Shown here one piece after another: positions 1 through 8,731 of a stretch of 64,000 nucleotides of DNA. Made by a program: the position numbers and the translations under genes. The stretch's first letter is position 1. The number at the start of each line of letters is the position of its first letter. The stretch comes from Sulfuricella sp. T08. GTDB taxonomy: Bacteria > Pseudomonadota > Gammaproteobacteria > Burkholderiales > Sulfuricellaceae. Below the pieces are notes generated by a model that was not told the DNA's origin, made no database searches, and saw only the letters and a list, made by a program, of their open reading frames with translations. The stretch lies in NCBI RefSeq assembly GCF_000971475.1, contig NZ_DF967539.1, positions 1 through 64,000 on the forward strand, written 5' to 3'.

Positions 1-263
1 TTCTGGGGACTGGCAACGTATTGTGTTCAGTACTTGAAGTGCGCCAATTTGAAAATGAAACGGATAGTTTCTGAAGGTGACTGTAGCAGCCTTATGTTAA
101 CTAATTGTGACAAGAAAATAATCTGGGATCCTAGATCAATCCGGGCTCTGATAAACAACCATCTTTCGGATGGATATCGTAATCAACAGCTGGCCAACAA
201 TTTCACAAAACTTTCACATTGAGCGGGTAGGGTGTTGAAAGTCAGCTAATTAAACGTCGAATA

Positions 264-704
264 ATGGATAAGCGAAAATCAGAGCGCGTTCAGTTTTTCA
301 ACACCAAAGACGAAAATGGCCTGCAACCGGTATGGATCTTTCGACGTACCAGCGCTGATGCCATGCTCGTGCTTTTGGTCGACATCAGCATCGCCGGTGT
401 GCAGATAATTTCGAGCAGAGACACATTTCTCGAAGGCAATATCTACAGAATAATGGTCTTCAATAGCCGGTCCTCCGGCGAGGATCCGTTCCTGACGATG
501 ATCGTCAATCGCAAGTGGTCCAAGGAGGACGGGTCGCTTTATTTGCGGCATGGATTCGCATTCGATGATGAGTCAGACGTGTCTATTGATATTGTTAATT
601 CGGTCATTGCCGCACGTGATGAGGGAAAGAAGTGGCTACGCTGCGAGTTGATCGATCTCCGTACCCAAGAAGGCAAGGTACAAACTGACTTGGATTGTCT
701 TTGA
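264..704 (+). CDS. PilZ-domain c-di-GMP-binding protein
   Basis: A 146-residue soluble protein that looks like a single PilZ domain. Both parts of the PilZ c-di-GMP signature are visible: RxxxR as R4-K-S-E-R8 at the N-terminus, and DxSxxG as D40-I-S42-I-A-G45. The rest has the alternating hydrophobic pattern of the PilZ beta-barrel, and a charged C-terminal tail of about 30 residues follows. There is no signal peptide or membrane segment, so it should act in the cytoplasm as a c-di-GMP effector. The output partner is unknown. A CBS-GGDEF-EAL protein follows about 75 bases downstream on the same strand, which makes a local c-di-GMP circuit plausible but unproven. Confidence 0.8.
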   Translation: MDKRKSERVQFFNTKDENGLQPVWIFRRTSADAMLVLLVDISIAGVQIISSRDTFLEGNIYRIMVFNSRSSGEDPFLTMIVNRKWSKEDGSLYLRHGFAFDDESDVSIDIVNSVIAARDEGKKWLRCELIDLRTQEGKVQTDLDCL

Positions 705-780
705 CTTCAGTTATCGGCTCGGTACGTTTTGAGCCTCTACAAGATTTTACGCGCCCAGCCCGGCTAGGAATCTCATTCCA

Positions 781-2619
781 ATGAAAAGAATTCTGTATCA
801 AGATGCTTCAGAAGCGTTCACAGAGTCTAAAATCAATAAGCTGTCGGCCTTCATTAAGCCGGTCAGGGACAGTGACAGTTGCATGACCGCGCTCGATCGC
901 TTTTTCGAAGACAAGAATCTGTTTGCTGTTCCAGTAATTGATCAAGACAATAGACCGGTCGGCTTGATTGAGCGACATCATTTTGTTGAGTTCTTCGGAA
1001 AGCCTTTTACGCGCGAGATCCATAGCAAGAAAACAGTCGGCACGATGCTTGCACCGGTGGTCAACATGAATCCCATCGTCGTTGGCTTCTTGACCACGGT
1101 CGACGACGTAGCCCAGATCATTATCGATGCTGGCATGGAACACATGGTCAGCGGCGTGATTGTCTCAAACGACGGCGAGTACGCGGGTGTCGTGAACGGG
1201 CACGATCTTCTTAATGAGATTACCCAACGTCGCCAAGCCGAACTGTATGCCCTGGCGCACCACGATGCGCTTACTGGCTTGCCCAATCGGCGGCTTTTCC
1301 TCGACCGGGTCAACCAGGCTTGCCGGGATGTCAAGCGAACCGCTCTGCTGGTGGCCGTCATGTTCATCGATGTGGACCGGTTCAAGTTAATCAACGACAG
1401 CCTGGGTCACGCGGCAGGCGATCACTTGCTTAAGGCAGTTGCCGATCGACTCCAACAGTGCGCCAGAGATTGCGATACGGTAGCCAGGCTCGGGGGTGAC
1501 GAGTTTGGGATCATCATGGAACGAATACCCAGTAGATTGGATTCTGAGACGATTGCCAGCAGGATCATCGAATCCATGAAGAATCCATTCGTTATTGCGG
1601 AACGCGAGTTTTTCGTGACAGTCAGCATAGGCATCGCGATATTTCCTCAAGACGATTTTGCAGTTTCAGGCTTGCTGAACAAAGCCGACGCAGCCATGTA
1701 TGGGGTCAAGGCAAACGGACGCAATGGGTTCAAATACTTTGTTCCAGGTCTGGCCTCGGAGGCGCTGGATAGCTTGTCGATAGAAACAGAACTGAGAAAT
1801 GGAATAGCCAGAGATGAACTTGTCCTGCATTATCAGCCTCTAGTCGATCTGAACACTGGACACGTCAATGGTGTGGAAGCGTTGGTCCGATGGCATCATC
1901 CAGAGCGCGGCTTGCTTTCTCCAGCACACTTCATTCCAATCGCCGAACAAAGCCACCTCATCGTTGACCTGGGATACTGGGTCCTTCGGGCTGCGTGCCA
2001 GCAGTTCACGGTATGGGTTGAAAGCGGATGTCCGCCATTGAAGATATCGGTGAATGTATCCACGCGTCAATTTCAGGAACTTGGCTTCTGTGCCGGGGTT
2101 AGGCGCGTCATCGAAGAAACTGGCATGAATACGGCCTTCCTTGAGATTGAACTCACGGAAAGTATCATGATGCACCACGGCAGGCATGCGTTAGAAACGT
2201 TAAACGAACTCAAGGCCATGGGTATATCACTGGCGCTGGACGACTTTGGCACCGGTTTTTCGAGTCTTAGCTATTTGCGTCAATATCCCATTGATCGGTT
2301 GAAAATAGACCAATCGTTTGTGCGCATGATTGAAAATTCCAGTTCAAGCGAATCGATTGTCAGGGCGATCTCTGCATTGGGGAAGAGCATGTCGATGGAA
2401 GTCGTGGCAGAGGGGGTTGAAACCGAGATAGAACTGGGGGTGGTCACGGATTGCAGATGTGACAAAGTTCAAGGGTATTTCTTTTCTAAACCCATTCCTG
2501 CCACGGAACTGATGCAATGGTTAAAAGAAAATCCCCGCTATTCTGAATTCCCGCTTATGCAGACTCTTGGCATAGACGCCCACATACATCCCGTCATTAG
2601 CAGCCTGGGCCTAAGCTAA
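781..2619 (+). CDS. CBS-GGDEF-EAL c-di-GMP turnover protein
   Basis: A 612-residue cytoplasmic signalling protein. Residues about 20-145 resemble a CBS-domain pair, which usually binds adenine nucleotides. Residues about 160-315 form a GGDEF diguanylate cyclase domain with the intact motif GGDEF at 238-242. An RxxD inhibitory-site motif (R229-D232) lies five residues before it. The EAL phosphodiesterase domain fills residues about 335-590, with EAL at 366-368 followed by VRW and the DDFGTG loop further on. Both catalytic signatures look intact, so the net activity cannot be read from sequence and may be set by the CBS input. No membrane segments are seen. It follows the PilZ gene on the same strand. 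Confidence 0.92.
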   Translation: MKRILYQDASEAFTESKINKLSAFIKPVRDSDSCMTALDRFFEDKNLFAVPVIDQDNRPVGLIERHHFVEFFGKPFTREIHSKKTVGTMLAPVVNMNPIVVGFLTTVDDVAQIIIDAGMEHMVSGVIVSNDGEYAGVVNGHDLLNEITQRRQAELYALAHHDALTGLPNRRLFLDRVNQACRDVKRTALLVAVMFIDVDRFKLINDSLGHAAGDHLLKAVADRLQQCARDCDTVARLGGDEFGIIMERIPSRLDSETIASRIIESMKNPFVIAEREFFVTVSIGIAIFPQDDFAVSGLLNKADAAMYGVKANGRNGFKYFVPGLASEALDSLSIETELRNGIARDELVLHYQPLVDLNTGHVNGVEALVRWHHPERGLLSPAHFIPIAEQSHLIVDLGYWVLRAACQQFTVWVESGCPPLKISVNVSTRQFQELGFCAGVRRVIEETGMNTAFLEIELTESIMMHHGRHALETLNELKAMGISLALDDFGTGFSSLSYLRQYPIDRLKIDQSFVRMIENSSSSESIVRAISALGKSMSMEVVAEGVETEIELGVVTDCRCDKVQGYFFSKPIPATELMQWLKENPRYSEFPLMQTLGIDAHIHPVISSLGLS

Positions 2620-2789
2620 AGCGCAGTCGCCGGGAAATGCCGACAGCTTCCTGATTGCCGCTTTGCGGAGCAATGGGTCAGCTGTCACTAGTGCCACGAG
2701 TGGTCACAGGCCAGAGCTCCAAAATTATCGCTTTCCCGGTCTGGGACTTTGTCCCCTCGCCGCGGTGCTGAGCGCAAATTGCGCGAGTT

Positions 2790-4172
2790 CTAGACGACGG
2801 TCTCGGCAACAATGCGGTAACAGGGGTTGTATTTCTTACTCGATATCTTCATACGCTTCTGGGCAACGAAAGATGACATCAGGGCATCCATCGGCCCCAT
2901 GATTGTCGAGTCACCGTGGATCTCAAAGCTGCCGTGTTTTTCAATCTCACGGATGCCCTCGTCCTTGACATTGCCGGCAACAACACCCGAAAATGCGCGC
3001 CGCAGGTTGGCAGCAAGGGTGTGCTTCGGCTGATTTTTCTGCAACTTTAGCCTGCGCATGTTCTCGTGGCTGGGATGGAAGGGGCGCTGCAAATCGTGCT
3101 CGATCCTGAGCAGGGAGTTGAAGTAGTAGGCATCCCGCTGTTGTTTGCGGAAGTTGCGAACCAGCTTGATGCCGGCCTGGATTTCCCGCGCCACCTGCAC
3201 CGGATCGTCGATGATGATCTGGTAGCGCCGTTGGGCTTCGGCGCCGAGGGTTGCACCGACGAACTGGTCGATCTGCCGAAAGTAGTCCTCTGCACTCTTA
3301 GGTCCAGTAAAGATGAGAGGAAAGGGCTGCTCGGCATTGCTCGGATGAAGCAGTACGCCGAGGACATAAAGGATTTCCTCCGCCGTGCCGACGCCGCCAG
3401 GAAAGACGATGAAGCCATGTCCGGCACGAACGAACGCTTCCAGGCGCTTCTCGACGTCGGGGAAAATCACCAGCTCATTGACGATTGGATTCGGCGACTC
3501 GGCGGCGATGATCCCCGGCTCGGTGAAGCCGATGTAGCGCCCGTTCCTGATGCGCTGCTTGGCATGGGCGATGGCGGCACCTTTCATCGGTCCCTTCATG
3601 GCTCCCGGGCCGCAGCCGGTGCAGATATCGAGGCCGCGCAGGCCCAGCTGGTAACCGATCAGCTTGCTGTAATCATATTCCTCGCGGCCGATAGAATGCC
3701 CGCCCCAGCAAACCACTATATTGGGATCGATCATCGGCTGCAGGACACAGGCATTGCGCAGAATGTGGAACACCGTATCGGTAACGCCGTCTGAAGTGTT
3801 GAGGGCAAATCGCGGGTTGCCGCGAATCTCTTCGCTGACATAGATGACATCGCGCAGGACGGCGAATAGGTGCTCCCGGATGCCCGTGATCATCTTGCCT
3901 TCCACGAAGGCGCTGGCTGGCGCCCCCTTGATGTCGAGCTTGATGCCGCGCTGGCGCTGGATGATGCGGATATCGAAGGCGCGATAGCGCTCCAGCAGTT
4001 CTTTGGCATCATCGAGTTCATTGCCGCAATTGAGCACTGCCAGCGAGCAATTGCGATAAAGCTCGTGCAAGCTTCCATGGCCCTCGTCGAGCAACTTGGC
4101 CGCTTCCGTTCTGGATAGTACCTCTAGCCGGCCGGTGGGTGAAACTTGCGTGTCGACTACTTCGTATTCCAT
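2790..4172 (-). CDS. ppnN: PpnN-type nucleotide 5'-monophosphate nucleosidase (LOG family)
   Basis: A 460-residue enzyme of the YgdH/PpnN family, which cleaves purine and pyrimidine nucleoside monophosphates to base and ribose 5-phosphate. The central LOG (lysine decarboxylase-like) fold shows the GCGPGAMKGPMKGA segment and the PGGVGTAEE nucleotide/phosphate-binding motif. The extra N-terminal region of about 130 residues is typical of PpnN rather than small LOG proteins. I chose the ATG at 4172 (M-E-Y-E-V) rather than the more upstream ATG at 4340, because the longer form would run into the pseudopilin gene and adds a non-homologous 56-residue tail. It lies downstream of the secretion-like operon on the same strand with a gap of 73 bases and is probably functionally unrelated. 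Confidence 0.9.
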   Translation of the reverse strand: MEYEVVDTQVSPTGRLEVLSRTEAAKLLDEGHGSLHELYRNCSLAVLNCGNELDDAKELLERYRAFDIRIIQRQRGIKLDIKGAPASAFVEGKMITGIREHLFAVLRDVIYVSEEIRGNPRFALNTSDGVTDTVFHILRNACVLQPMIDPNIVVCWGGHSIGREEYDYSKLIGYQLGLRGLDICTGCGPGAMKGPMKGAAIAHAKQRIRNGRYIGFTEPGIIAAESPNPIVNELVIFPDVEKRLEAFVRAGHGFIVFPGGVGTAEEILYVLGVLLHPSNAEQPFPLIFTGPKSAEDYFRQIDQFVGATLGAEAQRRYQIIIDDPVQVAREIQAGIKLVRNFRKQQRDAYYFNSLLRIEHDLQRPFHPSHENMRRLKLQKNQPKHTLAANLRRAFSGVVAGNVKDEGIREIEKHGSFEIHGDSTIMGPMDALMSSFVAQKRMKISSKKYNPCYRIVAETVV

Positions 4173-4245
4173 GGCTGAGATTTTACCTGTATTGAGAATA
4201 AGTTGCCCTCTGGTGCTGCGACTTGAATGCGGTTTTTTATTCTGT

Positions 4246-4656
4246 TCACCATTCGCTGTAAGGCGTGCCATTTCGAGCGTTGCCAAGTGCGCCGCTTTTA
4301 ACGTCGTAGACACCGCCTTTGGTGGAGTTGTCTGGCGCAATGGTTAGCCAGCTGGCGGTGCTGCCGGCTACGGGATCTTCGGGAATGGAGCGGATATATT
4401 TTTTGGTGACCAGATCGTCCAGCGTTGCCGGGTATTTTCCTGTGTCACCATAGTATTTGTCGAGTGCGTCGCGCATCGTATTAAGATTTTGCCGGAGCAC
4501 GACTTCCTTGGACTTTTCGATGCTATGGAAGTAGCGGGGCGTTGCGATGGACAGCAGGGTGGCGATAATCGCCATGACTACCAGCAATTCGATGAGCGTG
4601 AATCCGCCGCGGTCCCGGGAGAAATGGATTTTACCAGTCTTTGTAGGGAATGCCAT
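4246..4656 (-). CDS. Type II secretion-like pseudopilin (second accessory pseudopilin)
   Basis: A 136-residue protein with a class III prepilin signal: a short basic leader ending in Gly, then FTLIELLVVMAIIATLLSIA, with the expected Glu at position +5 after cleavage. The remainder resembles the GspG/type IV pilin fold: a long alpha helix with a KYYGDTGKYPATLDDL segment and a C-terminus ending in GTPYSEW. Its start overlaps the end of the upstream pseudopilin gene by 26 bases, so the two are translationally coupled. It is the last gene of the minus-strand secretion/pilus-like operon. A prepilin peptidase would be needed for processing, and none is encoded in this window. Confidence 0.85.
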   Translation of the reverse strand: MAFPTKTGKIHFSRDRGGFTLIELLVVMAIIATLLSIATPRYFHSIEKSKEVVLRQNLNTMRDALDKYYGDTGKYPATLDDLVTKKYIRSIPEDPVAGSTASWLTIAPDNSTKGGVYDVKSGALGNARNGTPYSEW

Positions 4657-5125
4657 TGAGTCCTCTTTCTGTGCTCAAGGAATAGATGTCGAACACGTCG
4701 TTGCCCTCCTGGGGATTTTCTGCACTGCTGGCATAGCTGCGCTTGCCCCAGGTTTCCGCTGCGGGGATGCTGGGGTCGGTAGACATCGGATCGCGTGGTA
4801 TGCGGCGCAGGAAGAAAATTTTTGCCTTGGTCGGACTTTTTATATCCTCCACGCCACTCGCTAATAACTCTAACGTTTTGGGGTAACCGGAAGCACCGAC
4901 GGTGGACTCAGCGATACCGGCTTTCTTGTATGCGTCTATCGCATTACGAATTTGTATCAGCGCCACTCTGAGCTCCTGCTCCTTGTTGCGTTGCACGGTC
5001 ACTTCGATCATGGGCATGATGCCGGAAGCGAGCACAGCGACGATGGCGACGGTGACCACCAGTTCGATCAGCGTAAAGCCGGATGCCGATGCTCTGGACT
5101 GAACTCTGCGGTTGTGGCGAGCCAT
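4631..5125 (-). CDS. Type II secretion-like pseudopilin (first accessory pseudopilin)
   Basis: A 164-residue pilin-like protein. The basic leader MARHNRRVQSRASASG is followed by FTLIELVVTVAIVAVLASGI, a standard prepilin peptidase site and N-terminal hydrophobic helix with Glu at +5. The soluble part ends in a GIPYKDW motif similar to the end of the next gene, so the two probably arose by duplication and divergence. The gene begins 1 base after the secretin stop codon and overlaps the following pseudopilin by 26 bases. Compared with the major pseudopilin encoded at the head of the operon, it lacks the calcium-binding WGxPY...DITNW C-terminus of GspG, so it is more likely a minor or alternative subunit. 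Confidence 0.85.
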   Translation of the reverse strand: MARHNRRVQSRASASGFTLIELVVTVAIVAVLASGIMPMIEVTVQRNKEQELRVALIQIRNAIDAYKKAGIAESTVGASGYPKTLELLASGVEDIKSPTKAKIFFLRRIPRDPMSTDPSIPAAETWGKRSYASSAENPQEGNDVFDIYSLSTERGLNGIPYKDW

Positions 5126-5126
5126 C

Positions 5127-7145
5127 TCAATCTTCCCTGAACTTTCCCTCCGCTGCTGGCCCGGGCATTAGTTCCGCTGCCGGGCTGGCGGTTTCACTCG
5201 GCGGAATGGCTGTGCTGGAAGGCTGGGGTTCAAGCGCCGGTGGTGCGGATATACCCTGCGGCACTGGGGCGGTCTCGCTACGCTGAATCAACTGCGGCTG
5301 AGCAGCAGGCAGCTGCGCCGGTGATACGGAAAAGGCATCCACCGGTTTGATGGCCAGGAGTGGCGCACCGACAAAGGTTTCGGTGCCGGAGGCGAACTCC
5401 ATGGCCGCGGCATCGGGCTGGATCAGATTTTTGACGATGCGTGGCGTGATCAGCAGGACGATCTCCGTTTTGCTGCCACTGTTCAGACGGCTCGAGAACA
5501 GGTGGCCAAGAACAGGGATGTCGCCGAGTCCGGGGATCTTGTTTGCGCTGGCCCGGTCTTCGTCATTGATGAGCCCTGCTAGCGCCTGAGTTTCGCCGTC
5601 CTTAAGGCGCAACGTGGTGGAGGCATTGCGGGTGCCGAGCTGGTAGGTCAGCGTCCCGGTGCTGCTCTTGATTTGCTGCACGATGTTGCTGACTTCGAGG
5701 TTGACCTTCATCGCCACGTCGTTGTCGAGGTAAATCCTGGGCTCGACCTCGAGCTTGAGGCCGACGTCCAGATAAGTGACGGATTCCGCCACGCCCACGT
5801 TGGCGGTGGCGGTGGTGGTGATGACCGGAACCCGGTCGCCGATGTGGATTTTTGCTTTTTCGCGATTGCGCACGCGGATTCTCGGGTTGGCGAGCAGGTT
5901 GGTGTCGCTATCCTCGCCGCGCAGGTTCAGGACGGGATTCGGGATGCCGATCTGGCTGCCGTTCAGGTGGCGCAGGTTGTCGACGGTAAGCTGACCCCCG
6001 TTAAGCGTGGAATTCGTGATGTTGCCGAAGGCTGTTGCCGTGGTGGAGGTTAGTGGCGGCGCCACGACGGTGAATTTGTTGGGCCATTGCATCCCCAGTT
6101 CGGTCAGCTTGGAGCGTTTCACTTCCAGTACTTCCACTTCGAGGACGACCTCGGGTTCGGCCCGGTCGTGCAGTGCAACCAGTTTCTCGGCCAGACGGAT
6201 GACATTGGGCGTGTCCCGCATCACCAGCAGGTTGAGATTTTCGTCGATGGATATGTCGCGCGTTTTCAGCACCGTCTTGATTTCGCTCATCACCTGTTTC
6301 GGGTCCGCGTTCGTCAGGTAGAAGCTCTTAACGACGAGCTCCTGGTAATCTTTGACCTTGGCGGGCGTGTGCGGGTAAATCAGTATGGTGTTGTCGTTGA
6401 GCACGCTTTTCTGCAGCTGGTTGGTGACGAGCAGCATATTGATGACATCTTCGACAGAGGAGTTGCGGACCATAATGGTGGCCTTCAGATCAGGCTTCAC
6501 GTCCTTGTCGAAAACAAAGTTGATGGCCGCAGTGCGGGAAATAACTTCGAAAATGGTTTTCAGATTGACATCCCGGAACTCGATGGTGATCGGTTTTTTG
6601 AAACTGGAACTCAGCCCCGAGGAGGGGTTGCTGTTCTGCCAGGTTTTCTCGTCAATTTTCCGCTTGATTTCCCGTGCACCAGGGTTGGCAGGGTCTTCTC
6701 CGAGTATGCCGCTCGCCAGTTTTTCGGCGCCGGCCATGTCGCCCGCCTTAAACAGGTTTTCCGCTTTGGTCAGCATGGCGGCGCGACGGCGGCCGCCTTC
6801 GATGGCCTGCAAGCCGTTGGTGGCGCGGGTGTTGCCATCCTCGAATTTAAGCGCCTGAAGATACCATGACTCCGCCTCGACAAAATGACCGGAGTTCCGC
6901 GCATTGTCTCCCTGGGTCAGCAGTTTCTGGATGTGAAGCTGGCGCTGCCGGTAGAGTTGGGTGCGGAATTCGACGCTGTTCGGCTCTTCTTTGACGGCGG
7001 TTTCCAGTTGCGCCAGCCCTTCCTCGGTTCGGCCTTCCGCCAGCAGCGATTTGCCTTCGCGAAAGGCGCGTTCCCCGGCGCATCCCGTAAGGGAGAAAAT
7101 CATAAGCAGCAGCGCCAGGCGCCAGATCCAGGTCCGGTGTTTCAA
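5127..7145 (-). CDS. Lipoprotein secretin with N-terminal TPR region (GspD/PilQ/MshL-like)
   Basis: A 672-residue outer-membrane secretin subunit. It starts with a lipoprotein signal peptide whose lipobox is LTGC (Cys22). Residues about 25-165 form helical TPR-like repeats. A short N0/STN-like segment follows (ITIEFRDVNLKTIFEVIS), then an N1-type domain and the conserved secretin barrel domain at about 340-580, including the VPVIT region and the GLGDIPVLGHLFSS and EIVLLITPRIV signatures. The C-terminal 80 residues are Pro/Ala/Gln-rich and non-conserved. TPRs at the N-terminus are unusual for GspD but occur in pilus-type and Tad-like secretins. The ATG overlaps the stop of the preceding PilP/GspC-like gene as ATGA. 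It should form the outer-membrane pore for the pseudopilus system encoded around it. Confidence 0.93.
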   Translation of the reverse strand: MKHRTWIWRLALLLMIFSLTGCAGERAFREGKSLLAEGRTEEGLAQLETAVKEEPNSVEFRTQLYRQRQLHIQKLLTQGDNARNSGHFVEAESWYLQALKFEDGNTRATNGLQAIEGGRRRAAMLTKAENLFKAGDMAGAEKLASGILGEDPANPGAREIKRKIDEKTWQNSNPSSGLSSSFKKPITIEFRDVNLKTIFEVISRTAAINFVFDKDVKPDLKATIMVRNSSVEDVINMLLVTNQLQKSVLNDNTILIYPHTPAKVKDYQELVVKSFYLTNADPKQVMSEIKTVLKTRDISIDENLNLLVMRDTPNVIRLAEKLVALHDRAEPEVVLEVEVLEVKRSKLTELGMQWPNKFTVVAPPLTSTTATAFGNITNSTLNGGQLTVDNLRHLNGSQIGIPNPVLNLRGEDSDTNLLANPRIRVRNREKAKIHIGDRVPVITTTATANVGVAESVTYLDVGLKLEVEPRIYLDNDVAMKVNLEVSNIVQQIKSSTGTLTYQLGTRNASTTLRLKDGETQALAGLINDEDRASANKIPGLGDIPVLGHLFSSRLNSGSKTEIVLLITPRIVKNLIQPDAAAMEFASGTETFVGAPLLAIKPVDAFSVSPAQLPAAQPQLIQRSETAPVPQGISAPPALEPQPSSTAIPPSETASPAAELMPGPAAEGKFRED

Positions 7146-7648
7146 TTAAATGCTCCAATCGGGAATGTTTGTTTCATATTCAGCGGCAGATAAGTCAGTG
7201 TCATCACGGGGGGGAGGATGCTCTCCACGCGGTAGGTTCCTTCGATTACGTCGCCTTCCCTGACAACCAGGTTGCGCTCCTGCCTGCTCATGAAGACCGT
7301 CGGTTTGCCGTCCTCGATCATTTTTCCCAAATAGACGAAGGGAATCGGCGGCGGGGCCGGCGGCGGAGGGGGCACCGGTTTGGGCGGTGGCGGGGGAACA
7401 TGCCAGGACTTGCCCGGGAAAATGTCGGTCGCTTCTTCCGGCGAGTTGGTCCGCTTCAACGTGTCCAGCTGTAATTCGGGTGCATCGATGGAGGTTCGTT
7501 TTTCGCGACCTCTTTCCTGAGCCGATTTTTTTACCGGCACGGTTTGTTCGGCTTCCACGCTCTCATCTGGCGCCCAGAACGCGGATGCCACGCTGACGGC
7601 AAGCAGGCCAAGCAGCAGTGACCAGCGCTTTTTTTGCGACCAGTTCAT
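7142..7648 (-). CDS. PilP/GspC-like periplasmic connector protein
   Basis: A 168-residue inner-membrane-anchored periplasmic protein. One N-terminal transmembrane helix (residues about 9-25) is followed by a charged stretch, a strongly proline-rich linker (residues about 85-105) and a small beta domain (VYLGKMIEDGKPTVFMS, VREGDVIEGTYRVESI). That fold pattern matches the homology region of GspC and the core of PilP, which link the inner-membrane platform to the secretin. The position fits: its ATG overlaps the PilO-like stop (ATGA), and its own stop overlaps the secretin start. Sequence alone does not separate GspC from PilP ancestry. The PilM/N/O-like genes upstream favour the pilus-type name. 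Confidence 0.75.
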   Translation of the reverse strand: MNWSQKKRWSLLLGLLAVSVASAFWAPDESVEAEQTVPVKKSAQERGREKRTSIDAPELQLDTLKRTNSPEEATDIFPGKSWHVPPPPPKPVPPPPPAPPPIPFVYLGKMIEDGKPTVFMSRQERNLVVREGDVIEGTYRVESILPPVMTLTYLPLNMKQTFPIGAFN

Positions 7649-8196
7649 GCCGGACCGCCCAGGTAAAGCGTCATCTTGATCACTGCGTTGACCAACGTCA
7701 GATCAATCGTCTCGCGCTTGAAGTTGACATCGTCCAGCGACAAGGCGGGAACCTCAGTCAATATTTCGGACAGGAAATGGCGGATCTGTACGTGGCTTCC
7801 TTTGATCGGCAGGGTGATCTGGAAGCGCTGGATATTGCCGGTTTCTGCGCCTGCCAGCCGGTAGGCGCCGGTTTCGAGAACGATGTGCTGGCGTTCTGCC
7901 GCCGCATAGATTTTCGCCAGACATTCGTCGCTACGGTTCAACGAGGGGAGCTGCCCATAAAATGCCTTGAGCTGCATTTCCCCCGTAGGCGCAGGCTTGC
8001 CTTCTCCTCGTTGGTTTTTTACGATATCCCGACGCAGCTGCAACTGCGCTACTTTGAGCGATGCGAGCTGTTCCTGCATCGGCAACACTGTAGTGGCGTA
8101 AAAAATCGGGCTGCCCAGCAAAATGGCGAGACCGAGTATGCCGGCCCATCCTGCACGGCGCAGGAAATGCTTTGCAGCAATAGCGGCGGTGCTCAT
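7645..8196 (-). CDS. PilO-like inner-membrane assembly protein
   Basis: A 183-residue bitopic membrane protein. A single transmembrane helix near the N-terminus is followed by a periplasmic coiled-coil (QEQLASLKVAQLQLRRDI) and a ferredoxin-like domain with a FQITLPIKGSHVQIRHFLSEIL segment. This is the standard PilO/GspM architecture. I chose the ATG at 8196, which overlaps the stop of the preceding PilN-like gene as ATGA, over the ATG at 8211. Known PilO proteins dimerise with PilN and align the inner-membrane platform with the secretin. The same role is inferred here from position between PilN-like and PilP-like genes. Confidence 0.75.
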   Translation of the reverse strand: MSTAAIAAKHFLRRAGWAGILGLAILLGSPIFYATTVLPMQEQLASLKVAQLQLRRDIVKNQRGEGKPAPTGEMQLKAFYGQLPSLNRSDECLAKIYAAAERQHIVLETGAYRLAGAETGNIQRFQITLPIKGSHVQIRHFLSEILTEVPALSLDDVNFKRETIDLTLVNAVIKMTLYLGGPA

Positions 8197-8729
8197 CGTG
8201 CTGTTGCCCACTTGGCTGACAGGCTGAAGCGGACTGGCTTGTCGGGGTCCTGAGTTTTTATTTCATGGCTGCTGAGCGCAATTTGCGCGAATGTTTCCTG
8301 GCCCCGCAGTTGGGCAAGGTAATCCAGCATGGTTTCCAGGCTTTTCGCTTCTCCGCTGATGTGGATCAGCTGCTTGCGGGCGTCCGGCTGAATGCCAAGC
8401 AGCGCGACCTGGTTGTTTGAGGTAGATTCCAGAGCCATAAAAAGCTTGTCCCATGGCAGATTGAGCTGTCGGATGATGTCATTGGCGTGCTTTATTTCCG
8501 CGGCGAGCTGGGTCGCGTCCATGGTGCTTTTCTGTTCTGTCCGGGGCGCGGATTCCTGGCGCAGTTCCGCCGTTTCTTGCTTGACCTGGAGCAGTGCCTG
8601 GTCCGCTTCGGCGAAGGCCAGGGTCACGGCTACCCCGGCACAAGCTCCGCCCAGCAGCAGCAAGGCGCCCATGCTTCGGCGCAGGAACGGATCGCGTTTG
8701 AAGTCCAGTGTTAGTATCGGTGCTGCCAT
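8193..8729 (-). CDS. PilN-like inner-membrane assembly protein
   Basis: A 178-residue bitopic protein. It has a short cytoplasmic N-terminus (MAAPILTLDFKRD), one transmembrane helix (residues about 20-42), a periplasmic coiled-coil and a small alpha/beta domain. This layout matches PilN, the C-terminal half of GspL, and MshI-type proteins. The cytoplasmic N-terminal peptide corresponds to the PilM-docking segment of PilN. I placed the start at the ATG at 8729, two bases beyond the stop of the PilM-like gene. A longer reading frame back to 8984 would run inside that gene and add unrelated sequence. Confidence is moderate because this family diverges strongly. Confidence 0.72.
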   Translation of the reverse strand: MAAPILTLDFKRDPFLRRSMGALLLLGGACAGVAVTLAFAEADQALLQVKQETAELRQESAPRTEQKSTMDATQLAAEIKHANDIIRQLNLPWDKLFMALESTSNNQVALLGIQPDARKQLIHISGEAKSLETMLDYLAQLRGQETFAQIALSSHEIKTQDPDKPVRFSLSAKWATAR

Positions 8730-8731
8730 GC

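Noticed and set aside
34-222. Short plus-strand frame of 62 codons at the left edge
   Set aside because: No family resemblance, no clear ribosome-binding site, and composition like intergenic DNA. It was not called a gene.
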